Assembly (NCBI GenBank): GCA_049644325.1
Contig: JBARRR010000130.1
Coordinates: forward strand, 1 to 28,231
DNA from: DASZHA01 sp049644325
Lineage (GTDB): Bacteria; Chloroflexota; Dormibacteria; DASZGP01
Reading direction: 5' to 3'
Length of the DNA: 28,231 bases
Shown: positions 1 to 7,351 of the stretch, piece by piece
Layout of the letters: every line of letters starts with the position of its first letter
How positions within the stretch are numbered: position 1 is the stretch's first letter
The notes under the pieces: generated by a model
The model's input: the letters and a program-made list of their open reading frames with translations, nothing else
Databases searched by the model: none
Told to the model about the DNA's origin: nothing
Made by a program: the position numbers and the translations under genes

Positions 1-1
1 T

Positions 2-961
2 GGCAGCGCTCTCGAGGCGGCCGCCATCGAGAGCGGCTGGATCCTGAAGGAGTACGTGCCCGAGGCGGCACAGGTCCGGAAGCGCCCGGACCTCCAGGCC
101 GGGCTCATAGAGATGGGCTTCGGCGCCTCGCTGGAGGAGCTCGAGTCGGCCGCCGAGAAGCTGCTGGCGGACCAGGCTGCCATCGCATTCGAGGAAGCCA
201 ACGCCCCGGGTGGCGGCGGCCCGGAGGTCGCCGCGGCGGCGCCGGCATCCGAGAGTCTGAGCGCCGAGGAGTTGGCGGCGATGTGGGAGAGGGTCGGGAA
301 CGACATGCGGGACTGGTGCCCGGCGCCGCCTGGCCTGCTCCAGGTCGTCGAGGCGACCCCAGCGTGGATGGAGTCGCTGGTGCGGCCGCTGGCGCTGCTC
401 AACCCGGGGCCGTTGTCGGCGGCGCCATTCCGGCTGCTGGTGAGCCAAACGCTCCATGCCGCACCGGCCGATATCGATGGGAGTCTGCGCGCCATCTGGG
501 CCCTGGAGTTCCTGCCCGCTGCCTGGCAACGATCGGGACCTCACCTGGCGCGATTGTTACTGCCCGCCGGGGACGCCGCTGGCCTATGGCAGGCCGGCCG
601 CCTGACGGCGCCGGGCCTGGCGGCCTGGAGGGTGCGGGACGCGCGACGGGAGCTGTCGTGGCGCGCGATGCTGGCGTTGGTCGCGGCCGGGCTGATCCGA
701 GGCAGAGTGGACCTCGCCGCCGGGTCCGAGCTGATCGCCGCCGAGACGGGCATGGACCCGGAGACCGCCCGGCTGCAGGCGGTTCACGTCGCCGCTCAGC
801 CGCTGGCGGCGCTGACATTCATCGCGGGCTACCGGCTCAACGGCCATCCGGACGAGCCACCCGGACCGCCACCAGGGGCCTCACAAGCCAGGGTTGGACT
901 GCTGTCGGCGGGGCCGCTGCCGGCCGCATGCCTCGAGATCGTCGCCGGGTATACTCCCTGA
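2..961 (+). CDS. Unrecognised protein, 5'-truncated by the window edge
   Basis: The frame is open from base 2, so the real start lies upstream of the window; a GTG at 56 is in frame but has no clear ribosome site and the reading continues through it. About 319 residues are visible. The first 60 or so are charged and helical (many E, A, L, K), followed by a Gly/Ala/Pro linker, then a hydrophobic, tryptophan-rich region (roughly residues 100-260) and a Pro/Gly stretch near the end. I see no catalytic motif, signal peptide or membrane helix that I can name. It precedes rpsU on the same strand with a 61-base gap; a possible rpsU promoter overlaps its last codons. Codon use is like its neighbours. 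Function unknown; the coding call rests on the long open frame, high third-position GC and sensible amino-acid composition. Confidence 0.7.
   Translation, partial: GSALEAAAIESGWILKEYVPEAAQVRKRPDLQAGLIEMGFGASLEELESAAEKLLADQAAIAFEEANAPGGGGPEVAAAAPASESLSAEELAAMWERVGNDMRDWCPAPPGLLQVVEATPAWMESLVRPLALLNPGPLSAAPFRLLVSQTLHAAPADIDGSLRAIWALEFLPAAWQRSGPHLARLLLPAGDAAGLWQAGRLTAPGLAAWRVRDARRELSWRAMLALVAAGLIRGRVDLAAGSELIAAETGMDPETARLQAVHVAAQPLAALTFIAGYRLNGHPDEPPGPPPGASQARVGLLSAGPLPAACLEIVAGYTP
950..955 (+). promoter_or_regulatory. Possible -10 box for rpsU (TATACT)
   Basis: TATACT overlaps the end of the upstream gene and stands out in a GC-rich setting. Transcription would start near 962, giving a leader of about 60 bases to rpsU. 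No good -35 hexamer lies 16-18 bases upstream. Confidence 0.4.
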
Positions 962-1007
962 GTTCCGGGCGAATTCGCCCATGCGCGCCATGCGCGACTT
1001 CAGCACT

Positions 1008-1016
1008 AGGAGGTGA
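1008..1016 (+). promoter_or_regulatory. Shine-Dalgarno site deciding the CTG start of rpsU
   Basis: AGGAGGTGA is a full match to the 16S anti-Shine-Dalgarno. AGGAGG ends at 1013, nine bases before the CTG at 1023. The TGA inside it is an in-frame stop for rpsU, so no start further upstream is possible; the codons between are TTC and GCT. Confidence 0.85.
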
Positions 1017-1022
1017 TTCGCT

Positions 1023-1205
1023 CTGTCCGAGGTCAAGGTTCGCGAAGGCGAGACCTTCGAGAGTGCCCTCCGTCGCTTCAACAAGAAGATCAAGCAGAAC
1101 GGCATCCTCTCCGAGGTGCGCCGGCGTGAGCACTACGAGAAGCCCAGCGTGCGGCGCAAGAAGAAGCTGGTCGCGGCGCGCAAGCGGCGTTCCCGCGCCG
1201 GCTAG
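1023..1205 (+). CDS. rpsU: 30S ribosomal protein S21, CTG start
   Basis: Small basic protein of the 30S platform, close to the 3' end of 16S rRNA. The 60-residue product matches the S21 family in length and sequence: an N-terminal segment reading SEVKVREGETFESALRRF, then a Lys-rich helix, the EVRRREHYEKPS segment, and an Arg/Lys-rich tail ending RRSRAG. The family usually starts just before the SEVKV segment, exactly where a CTG codon sits nine bases behind a perfect AGGAGG. An in-frame TGA at 1014 excludes any upstream start, and no ATG, GTG or TTG lies between. The first internal candidate would remove conserved sequence. ybeY follows 27 bases later. The identity is firm; the CTG initiation is inference from the sequence but hard to avoid. 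Confidence 0.92.
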   Translation: MSEVKVREGETFESALRRFNKKIKQNGILSEVRRREHYEKPSVRRKKKLVAARKRRSRAG

Positions 1206-1232
1206 CGCGGGGTCGAGGCTGAGCTCACCGGG

Positions 1233-1697
1233 GTGGCCGGCAGGCAGCCCCTCGAAGTCCAGATCCACAGCGTGCTTCGCCCGCTGCCTCTGCGGCCAGT
1301 GATCCGCCGCGCCCTGGGCGCGGCGGCCCGAACGGAGGCGGTCGCCTCCGGCTCCAGCGTTGGCGTGCTCGTCTGTGACGACGTCACCATCCGCGACTAC
1401 AACCGCCGCTTCGCCGGCGAGGACTCGGCGACAGACGTGCTGGCGTTCCCCAGCGATGCCGACCGCGAGCTCGGCGACATCGTGCTTTCGATCGACCACA
1501 TGCGCGCCCAGGCCAGGGCTGCCGGCCACCCGGTCGAGGTCGAGGCCGCCACGCTTGCCATCCACGGCTTCCTGCACCTGCTGGGGTATGACCACGCCAA
1601 CCGCCGTGACCAGGCGGTGATGTTCGGACGGACCGACAAGATCCTGGCGCGCGCCGGTCTCACCGCGGGGTCCAAGCCCGGCCGGCGCCCCCGCTGA
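1233..1697 (+). CDS. ybeY: Endoribonuclease YbeY (rRNA maturation factor)
   Basis: Single-strand-specific zinc endoribonuclease involved in 16S rRNA 3'-end maturation and late ribosome quality control. The 154-residue product has the UPF0054 signature HGFLHLLGYDH at residues 111-121, with the three zinc-binding histidines at 111, 115 and 121. Upstream it has the family segment around residues 50-72 (DYNRRF then TDVLAFP). Start is GTG at 1233, the first start codon in frame after the rpsU stop; the ribosome site is weak. Its stop overlaps the pth start by one base (TGATG). The position between S21 and peptidyl-tRNA hydrolase fits a ribosome-maintenance operon. Confidence 0.93.
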   Translation: MAGRQPLEVQIHSVLRPLPLRPVIRRALGAAARTEAVASGSSVGVLVCDDVTIRDYNRRFAGEDSATDVLAFPSDADRELGDIVLSIDHMRAQARAAGHPVEVEAATLAIHGFLHLLGYDHANRRDQAVMFGRTDKILARAGLTAGSKPGRRPR

Positions 1698-2305
1698 TGG
1701 CCTTCCGGCGCCGGGCCAAGCGCCCGGTCACCCTGGTTGTGGTCGGGCTTGGCAACCCCGGGCGCGAGTACAGCGGCACGCGACACAACGTTGGCTTCAT
1801 GACCCTCGACCTGCTGGCGAAACGCCTGGGCGTGCGTTTCGACCACCGCGAGGCCCGGGCCCAGGTCGCCGAGGCGCCCAGGCCCGGGGACACGTCGACG
1901 TCGATCCTGCTGGCCAAGCCTCAGACATTCATGAACCTCAGCGGTGAGTCGGCGGGCCCGCTGCTGAAGAAGTGCGGGCTGGGCGCGAACGACATGTGGG
2001 TGGTGTACGACGAGCTCGACCTACCCTTCGGCAGGCTCCGTATCAGGCGCAGCGGCGGCGCCGGCGGCCACAACGGTGTCGCCTCGCTGATCGAGCGCGT
2101 CGGCACCAACCACTTCCCACGTTTCCGAGTAGGCATTGGCCGGCCGGACGAGCCCGATCCCGTCGACCATCTCCTGTCGCCGTTCACCGATGAGGAACGT
2201 GAACGTCTGCCAGCGCTGCTGGAGCTTGCCGCCGACGCCGTTGAGGCGGGGCTCGAAGAGGGTTTAGAGGCGAGCATGAATCGGTTCAACGGACGGACGG
2301 TGTGA
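1697..2305 (+). CDS. pth: Peptidyl-tRNA hydrolase
   Basis: Releases tRNA from peptidyl-tRNA that drops off ribosomes by cutting the ester bond. The 202-residue product carries the Pth motifs: GLGNPGREYSGTRHNVGF with Asn20 and the catalytic His30, FMNLSGES, the YDELDLPFG segment with its conserved Asp, and GGAGGHNGV with the substrate-binding Asn, followed by FPRFRVGIGRP. Residues 1-10 are a basic extension before the usual start. ATG overlaps the ybeY stop by one base, and the gene's stop overlaps the mfd GTG by four bases (GTGA), so translational coupling is likely. Confidence 0.96.
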   Translation: MAFRRRAKRPVTLVVVGLGNPGREYSGTRHNVGFMTLDLLAKRLGVRFDHREARAQVAEAPRPGDTSTSILLAKPQTFMNLSGESAGPLLKKCGLGANDMWVVYDELDLPFGRLRIRRSGGAGGHNGVASLIERVGTNHFPRFRVGIGRPDEPDPVDHLLSPFTDEERERLPALLELAADAVEAGLEEGLEASMNRFNGRTV

Positions 2306-5300
2306 GTTCCAAGGCGACTGCTGCGCAGGCGCGGACGATCGAACAGGCCCTCCATGACGACCGGGTCCTGGCGGAGGCGCTGGCAGCCATCCGTGCCGGC
2401 AGCCCGGTCACGTTGGCGGGCGCACCCGAAGGAGCGTGGGGGATCCTGGCGCAGCACGCGTCAAGGCAGCTCGCTCGATCAGTGCTGGTTGTGGCCGCGG
2501 ACCCCGCCGGGATGCGCGACGACTTGCTCGCCTTCGAGGGCGGACCCAGGCCGCTGCTGTACCCCGCGGCCGACGTCCTGCCCATGGATCGGACGCCACC
2601 GTCCGACGAGTTCGTGGCCGACCGCCTTGGCACCCAGGCCGCGGTCCTCAGCGCGGCGGAGCGGGTCCTGGTCGTGGCCAGCGCCGCCGGGCTGATGCGG
2701 CCCGCGCCACCGCCGGCGGAGTTTGCCCAGGGAGTCCGTCGCGTCAGCGTTGGCGACAACGTTGGCCTTGAGGGCTTCGTCGGCTGGCTGGTCGAGTGGG
2801 GCTACACCCGGGTCGGGCAGGTCGAGGCGGCGGGCGAGATCGCCAGCCGGGGCGGGATCGTCGATGTTTTCCCCCCGACCGAGGCAGGCCCGCTGCGCCT
2901 GGAGTTCCTCGGCGACGAGGTCGAGTCGATTCGCGGCTTCGACATCAGCAGCCAGGCGTCGGTTAGCCGCCTGACCGAAATCGTGCTCATGCCGGCTCGC
3001 GAGTTCCCGCACCGTGCCGGTGACGTGGAGGCCGCGCTTTCGCGACTCCAGGCGTTGGACTTCGACAGCTGCCTCCCGGAGGTCGCCGCGGAGTGGCGTG
3101 AGCGCATCGGTCACCTGTCGGAGGCGGGCTACTTCCCCGGGGTGGAGGCACTATATCCGTATCTCTCGGAGGCGCCGGCGACCCTCCTCGACTACTTCGG
3201 GGCGCCGCCCATCGTGATGCTGGCGGAACCCGACCGCGTCCGGACGCAGGCCGTGCGTGCCCTGCAGAGCACCAACGAGCTCATCGCCAGCGAGGTCGAG
3301 CACGGCGAGCTCCCCGGGGGGATCCGCTCGGGGCTGGTGCCTTTTGCCGACCTGGAGCAGAAGTTCTCGGCGGTGGTGTCGTTGGAACGGAGCGGAGCCG
3401 GGCCGGCGCTTGGGTGGGAGCCGCCGCCGACACTCGTCGGGCGGTCTGAGGGCCTGCCAGACCGCATGCGAGATGAGCTGGCGAACGGGCAGCGGCCCGT
3501 CGTCGTCACCAGCCAGCCCGAACGTGTCCTGTCGCTTGTCGAAGGCGGCGGCGTACCGGCCGCGGAGGTCGTCGAGCTCGACATCGAAGGCACCGTGCTC
3601 CCCGCCGGTTCCGTCGCCGTCATCGACGCCGGGATCCGCACCGGCTTCCGCCTTCCCGACGGCGGCATCGTGGTCTACGGCGACCACGAGCTCTTCGGCA
3701 CCGCGCCCCGACCTCGGCGACGGCCGGGCCGCGTCACCGCCGACAGTGGTGAGGCGACAGCGGCCTTCCACCTCGAGATCGAGCCCGACCAGCTCGTCGT
3801 CCACAAGGACCATGGCATTGGCGTGTTCCGTGGGCTGCGCAGCATCGGCGATGGCGGCGTCGAACGCGAGTACATCGCCATCGAGTACGCGGGCCAGGAC
3901 CGCGTCTTCGTCCCCGTGGAGCACATGGACCGCATCCAGCTGTACCTCGGCGGGGGAGAGGAGGCGCCGCGTCTCAGCCGGCTGGGCACCGGTGACTGGG
4001 AGCGGACCAAGGGCCGCGTTCGCCGCGCCGTCGCCGAACTGGCGGGCGAGCTCCTCGAGACATACGCGCGGCGCGAGGTTGCAGGCGGCTACGCCTTTGC
4101 TCCCGACGGGCCCTGGCAGGCCGAGCTCGAGGCAGCCTTCCCCTTCCAGGAAACGCCGGACCAGGTCCGCGCCATCGATGAGATCAAGCGCGACATGGAG
4201 GTGGCCGAGCCGATGGACCGATTGCTCTGTGGCGACGTCGGCTTCGGCAAGACCGAGGTCGCGCTTCGCGCCGCCTTCAAAGCCGCTGTCGACGGCAAGC
4301 AGGTCGCGGTGCTGGTTCCCACAACGGTGCTCGCCAACCAGCACTTCATGACGTTCACCGAACGGCTGGCCGCATACCCAGTGCGTGTGGAGATGCTGTC
4401 CCGCTTCCGCTCGGACGACGAGGCGGCGGAGGTGCGCGCGGGCCTGGCCGCCGGCACCGTCGATATCGTGATCGCCACCCACGGTCTCCTCACCGCAAGC
4501 ACGCGCTTCAAGGACCTGGGGCTTTTGGTCATCGATGAGGAGCAACGCTTCGGCGTCGCTCAGAAAGAGCGGCTGAAGCACCTGCGAGCCTCGATCGACG
4601 TCCTCAGCATGACCGCCACCCCGATCCCGCGGACGCTGCACATGTCGCTGGGCGGGATCCGCGACCTCAGCGTCCTGGCGACGCCGCCGGAGGAGCGCGT
4701 GCCCATCCGGACCTTCGTCACCGCCGACGCCGACAACCTTGTGCGCGAGGTGGTCCTCCGCGAGCTGCAGCGCGACAGCCAGACGTTCTTCGTCCACAAC
4801 CGGGTGCGCAGCATCGCTCGCGCCGCAGACCGGGTGCGCCAGCTGGCACCGGAGGCGCGGGTCGCCGTGGCCCACGGCCAGATGGACGAGCGTGACCTGG
4901 CCGAGGTGATGACCGCGTTCATCCGCCGCGACTACGACGTCCTGGTGAGCACCACGATCATCGAGTCCGGGCTCGACATCCCCACCGCCAACGCGATCCT
5001 GGTCCAGGACGCCGACCGCTTCGGGCTGGCCGACCTCTACCAGCTGCGCGGGCGGGTGGGCCGATCCGGAGCCCGCGCCTACGCCTACTTCCTCTACGAT
5101 CCCAACCGCTCGCTGACCGAGACCGCCGACAAACGGCTGGACGTCATCAACGAGTACCAGGAGCTGGGCGCCGGCTTCAAGCTGGCGCTGCGCGACCTCG
5201 AGATCCGCGGCGCCGGCAACCTGCTGGGCCGCGAGCAGAGCGGTGAGATCGCCGCCGTGGGGCTGGAGATGTACAACCAGATGCTGCGCGACGCGGTGGT

Positions 5301-5808
5301 GGCGCTGCGCGCGCGCACCGACACCGGCGCCGCTGACGGGGCTGCCGCCCAGGCCGAGGCGGCACCCGAGCGTCCCGCGGTCCAGCCGCTGGAGCTGCCC
5401 CTCGACCACTTCCTGCCCCACGACTACGTCCCCGACGAGAGGGTGCGGCTGCAGGTCTACCAGGAGCTGGCCGCCGCCACCGAGGAGGCGCAGCTGAAGA
5501 CGCTGCAGCGCCGCCTCAAGGATCGCTTCGGCACGCCCCCGGGGCCGGTGGAGAACCTGCTCTACAGCCTCCGGGTCAAGCTCGCCGCCCAGGCGGCGGG
5601 GCTGATCGCGGTCAACGTCGACGGCGATGCGCTCGAGCTGCGCGTCGCCCAGGGCGATGGTCGCGACCTGGCTGGCATCGCCGCGGGCCACCGCCACCTC
5701 CAGGCCCAGCGCACGCGCTTGCGTTTCAACTGGCGCGCTGCGGACGACTGGCAGGAGCAGCTGCTGCGCATCCTCGGCGAGCTGGCCGAGCAGCCGGTGG
5801 CCGCCTGA
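2302..5808 (+). CDS. mfd: Transcription-repair coupling factor Mfd
   Basis: Superfamily 2 translocase that removes stalled RNA polymerase from DNA lesions and recruits the UvrA repair machinery. At 1168 residues it has the full family length. Seen in order: a UvrB-like N-terminal half (about 30-240, including RGGIVDVFPP); an RNA-polymerase-interaction region near 500-560 (VVHKDHGIGVFRG, then FVPVEHMDRI); helicase motif I GDVGFGKTE near 643; the DEEQ box in VIDEEQRFG near 743; motif III SMTATPIPRTLHMSL; the translocase motifs THGLL and IIESGLDIP; QLRGRVGRSG (motif VI); and a C-terminal TRCF domain near 1030-1130. Start is GTG, overlapping pth by four bases. mazG begins 30 bases after the stop. 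Nothing is missing or broken. Confidence 0.97.
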   Translation: MSSKATAAQARTIEQALHDDRVLAEALAAIRAGSPVTLAGAPEGAWGILAQHASRQLARSVLVVAADPAGMRDDLLAFEGGPRPLLYPAADVLPMDRTPPSDEFVADRLGTQAAVLSAAERVLVVASAAGLMRPAPPPAEFAQGVRRVSVGDNVGLEGFVGWLVEWGYTRVGQVEAAGEIASRGGIVDVFPPTEAGPLRLEFLGDEVESIRGFDISSQASVSRLTEIVLMPAREFPHRAGDVEAALSRLQALDFDSCLPEVAAEWRERIGHLSEAGYFPGVEALYPYLSEAPATLLDYFGAPPIVMLAEPDRVRTQAVRALQSTNELIASEVEHGELPGGIRSGLVPFADLEQKFSAVVSLERSGAGPALGWEPPPTLVGRSEGLPDRMRDELANGQRPVVVTSQPERVLSLVEGGGVPAAEVVELDIEGTVLPAGSVAVIDAGIRTGFRLPDGGIVVYGDHELFGTAPRPRRRPGRVTADSGEATAAFHLEIEPDQLVVHKDHGIGVFRGLRSIGDGGVEREYIAIEYAGQDRVFVPVEHMDRIQLYLGGGEEAPRLSRLGTGDWERTKGRVRRAVAELAGELLETYARREVAGGYAFAPDGPWQAELEAAFPFQETPDQVRAIDEIKRDMEVAEPMDRLLCGDVGFGKTEVALRAAFKAAVDGKQVAVLVPTTVLANQHFMTFTERLAAYPVRVEMLSRFRSDDEAAEVRAGLAAGTVDIVIATHGLLTASTRFKDLGLLVIDEEQRFGVAQKERLKHLRASIDVLSMTATPIPRTLHMSLGGIRDLSVLATPPEERVPIRTFVTADADNLVREVVLRELQRDSQTFFVHNRVRSIARAADRVRQLAPEARVAVAHGQMDERDLAEVMTAFIRRDYDVLVSTTIIESGLDIPTANAILVQDADRFGLADLYQLRGRVGRSGARAYAYFLYDPNRSLTETADKRLDVINEYQELGAGFKLALRDLEIRGAGNLLGREQSGEIAAVGLEMYNQMLRDAVVALRARTDTGAADGAAAQAEAAPERPAVQPLELPLDHFLPHDYVPDERVRLQVYQELAAATEEAQLKTLQRRLKDRFGTPPGPVENLLYSLRVKLAAQAAGLIAVNVDGDALELRVAQGDGRDLAGIAAGHRHLQAQRTRLRFNWRAADDWQEQLLRILGELAEQPVAA

Positions 5809-5826
5809 GACGTCGCTGTCGCCGGG

Positions 5827-5832
5827 TAGCAT
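5827..5832 (+). promoter_or_regulatory. Possible -10 box for a leaderless mazG transcript (TAGCAT)
   Basis: TAGCAT lies in the 30-base mfd-mazG gap and ends six bases before the mazG GTG. With usual promoter geometry, transcription would begin at the G of that GTG. No -35 match is obvious. mazG has no Shine-Dalgarno site, which fits a leaderless message. Confidence 0.45.
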
Positions 5833-5838
5833 CGTCGC

Positions 5839-6669
5839 GTGACGAAGGCTGACGGCAAGCGGATAATCACCCACCCCAAGGTCAAGCCAACCCGCGAAGA
5901 GAACATCGCTCGGCTGACGGAGATGCTGGAGGTGGTGGAGGCCTTGCGCGCCCCCGACGGCTGCCCCTGGGACCGGGAGCAGACCCACGCCTCGCTGCGT
6001 CCCTACCTTCTCGAGGAGACCTATGAGCTGCTCGAGGCGATTGAGGCCGGGGGCAGCGAGGACGTCAGCGAGGAGCTGGGCGACATCCTGCTCCAGGTTT
6101 TCATGCACCACGCCATCGCCCAGGAGGCCGGCGATTTCTCGATCGCGGACGTCGCCGAGCACGCCACCGCCAAGATGGTCCACCGGCACCCCCATGTCTT
6201 CGGCGACGTCGAGTTGGCGGGCGCGGACGAGGTCCTCAGCAACTGGGAGGGGCTGAAGAACAAGGAGCAGCGCAAGCGCGGGCGGGTGTCGGCGCTGGAA
6301 GGCGCGCCCCAGACGCTGCCCTCACTGGCCTGGGCCCTGTCGATCCAGAAGCGCGCGGCGCGCGTGGGTTTCGACTGGAACGACGATGAGGGCGTCCTCG
6401 ACAAGGTCGCCGAGGAGGCCCGCGAGCTGGCCGCCGAGGAGGACAGGCAGCGCCAGGAGGAAGAGCTCGGTGACCTGCTGTTCACCCTGGTCAACCTGGC
6501 GCGGCACCGGCGGCTGAACCCCGAGGATGCGCTTCGCAACAGCGCCCGGCGCTTCTATCGCCGTTTCGAGGCGGTGGAGGAGGCGGCTCGCAAGGACGGC
6601 AAGGACGTCAGGGAGATGACCCCGGAGGACCTCGACCGGCTCTGGGAGGAGGCCAAGACCACGGCGTAA
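5839..6669 (+). CDS. mazG: MazG nucleoside triphosphate pyrophosphohydrolase
   Basis: Hydrolyses (d)NTPs, including damaged ones, to monophosphate and pyrophosphate. The 276-residue product has the tandem MazG layout. The first domain (about 30-145) carries CPWDREQTHASLRPYLLEE followed by the EExxE-type helix and ELGDILLQVFMH, whose acidic residues bind magnesium. The second domain (about 170-245) carries VGFDWNDDEGVLDKVAEE and EELGDLLFTLVNLAR. Start is GTG at 5839; there is no ribosome site but a possible -10 box sits immediately upstream. It can also be reached by read-through from mfd. The mfd-mazG pairing is common and places nucleotide-pool cleaning next to transcription-coupled repair. 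Confidence 0.95.
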   Translation: MTKADGKRIITHPKVKPTREENIARLTEMLEVVEALRAPDGCPWDREQTHASLRPYLLEETYELLEAIEAGGSEDVSEELGDILLQVFMHHAIAQEAGDFSIADVAEHATAKMVHRHPHVFGDVELAGADEVLSNWEGLKNKEQRKRGRVSALEGAPQTLPSLAWALSIQKRAARVGFDWNDDEGVLDKVAEEARELAAEEDRQRQEEELGDLLFTLVNLARHRRLNPEDALRNSARRFYRRFEAVEEAARKDGKDVREMTPEDLDRLWEEAKTTA

Positions 6670-6685
6670 CCGCCGGTCAGGACAT

Positions 6686-6714
6686 TTGCCCCAATTCGGT
6701 ACCCGGGTTATGAT
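6686..6714 (+). promoter_or_regulatory. Sigma-70-type promoter (TTGCCC-N17-TATGAT)
   Basis: The -35 box TTGCCC is at 6686-6691 and the -10 box TATGAT at 6709-6714, with an ideal 17-base spacer. The predicted start is G6721 or A6722, and A6722 is the first base of an ATG. The promoter drives the short ORF at 6722 and the FtsB/DivIC-like gene at 6765. Confidence 0.75.
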
Positions 6715-6721
6715 GCGGCCG

Positions 6722-6772
6722 ATGCGGCCGGGCCGCAGCCTTCAGCAACGTCTCGCTCACGTCCATGTCTAA
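6722..6772 (+). CDS. Candidate 16-codon leaderless upstream ORF
   Basis: An ATG seven bases after the TATGAT box opens a 16-codon frame (MRPGRSLQQRLAHVHV) that ends at TAA 6770-6772, five bases past the ATG of the downstream FtsB-like gene and in a different frame. If transcription starts at 6721-6722, this ATG is at the very 5' end of the mRNA. The downstream ATG at 6765 has no Shine-Dalgarno site, so ribosomes ending the short ORF could re-initiate there. The peptide itself resembles nothing known to me. The ORF is seen in the sequence; its translation and role are inference. Confidence 0.4.
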   Translation: MRPGRSLQQRLAHVHV

Positions 6773-7211
6773 ACGACGCACAACTCGTAAGACTCCGGGT
6801 GCTCCCGGTCGACTGGTCACCCCCGGGCGGGTGGGAATACTTCTACTTTTCGTGGCCGCGGTTTGGGTAGGTTCGGGCTTTGTTTCAAAGATGGTGGTGG
6901 CTTACCGACTCAATGCCGAGGTGCAGGCGATTCAACGTGAGAACCAGCGGATTGACGACGCCAACAAGGCCTACCAGCAGCAGCTCCAGGCCCTCTCCCG
7001 GCCCGATGGCGCCGAAGAGCAGGCGCGCCTCCACAACTATGTCGCCCCCGGAGAGCACGTCTATGTCATCGCCAACCCGTCCCCGGGCCCGTCTTCGACA
7101 CCCCGGCCAAGCCCCACTCCCGAGTACTCATCCGGCGTCCAGGGGGAGCGGACGTCGGGTGGTTTTTGGCAGGACCTGTGGGGCGCGCTGACCACCGCCC
7201 TGCACCCCTAG
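6765..7211 (+). CDS. FtsB/DivIC-like septum formation initiator
   Basis: Probable bitopic membrane protein of the divisome, related to FtsB/DivIC. The 148-residue product has a basic cytoplasmic tail (1-20, rich in Arg, Lys and Thr), one membrane helix at about 22-45 (GILLLFVAAVWVGSGFVSKM), then a predicted coiled coil (about 48-76, with LNAEVQAIQRENQRIDDANK). This is followed by the short globular segment ending VAPGEHVYVI that is typical of the family (usually GE.v...). The C-terminus adds a Pro/Ser-rich linker and a hydrophobic end (WQDLWGALTTAL). The gene lies 95 bases behind mazG with its own promoter. The ATG at 6765 overlaps a short upstream ORF. The family call rests on architecture and the GEHVYVI end rather than strong motif identity. 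Confidence 0.8.
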   Translation: MSKRRTTRKTPGAPGRLVTPGRVGILLLFVAAVWVGSGFVSKMVVAYRLNAEVQAIQRENQRIDDANKAYQQQLQALSRPDGAEEQARLHNYVAPGEHVYVIANPSPGPSSTPRPSPTPEYSSGVQGERTSGGFWQDLWGALTTALHP

Positions 7212-7239
7212 ACGAGGCGGCGAAGGGGCCAGAGGGGTT

Positions 7240-7248
7240 TGTTATGCT
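7240..7248 (+). promoter_or_regulatory. Extended -10 box in front of tRNA-fMet (TGtTATGCT)
   Basis: TG at 7240-7241, one base, then TATGCT at 7243-7248 form an extended -10 element, with no recognisable -35. Seven bases after the box is 7255, so transcription should start at or next to the first base of the mature tRNA (7254). Confidence 0.5.
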
Positions 7249-7253
7249 CCTCA

Positions 7254-7328
7254 GGCGCGGTGGAGCAGTGGCAGCTCGTCGGGCTCATAACCCGAAGGTC
7301 GTCAGTTCGAATCTGACCCGCGCAACCA
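7254..7328 (+). tRNA. Initiator tRNA-fMet (CAU), CCA encoded
   Basis: Cloverleaf of 75 bases. The acceptor stem GGCGCGG pairs with CCGCGCA except at position 1:72, which is a G-A mismatch; an unpaired 1:72 is a hallmark of bacterial initiators. The D stem GAGC/GCUC includes the A11-U24 pair. The anticodon stem UCGGG/CCCGA has the three consecutive G-C pairs required for P-site entry, and the loop CUCAUAA carries anticodon CAU. The T stem is GUCAG/CUGAC with loop UUCGAAU. Discriminator A and CCA are encoded (7325-7328). A lipoprotein gene starts 23 bases downstream with no promoter or terminator in between. Confidence 0.96.
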
Positions 7329-7351
7329 AGCTTCGCCGGCTCCGGGGGCCG

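Noticed and set aside
283..1302. A 339-codon + strand frame covering the end of the first gene, rpsU and the start of ybeY
   Set aside because: Arg/Pro/Gly/Ala-rich translation typical of a wrong frame; three supported genes occupy the same bases.
3151..6195. A 1014-codon open frame antisense to mfd and the start of mazG
   Set aside because: It mirrors the codon positions of a fully recognisable mfd; the translation is low-quality (Leu/Gly/Val/His/Asp-rich) and has no motif. High GC makes such antisense frames common.
7166..7351. 5' extension of the lipoprotein frame through the initiator tRNA
   Set aside because: The tRNA is certain, and a signal peptide starts at ATG 7352; the open frame through the tRNA is chance.
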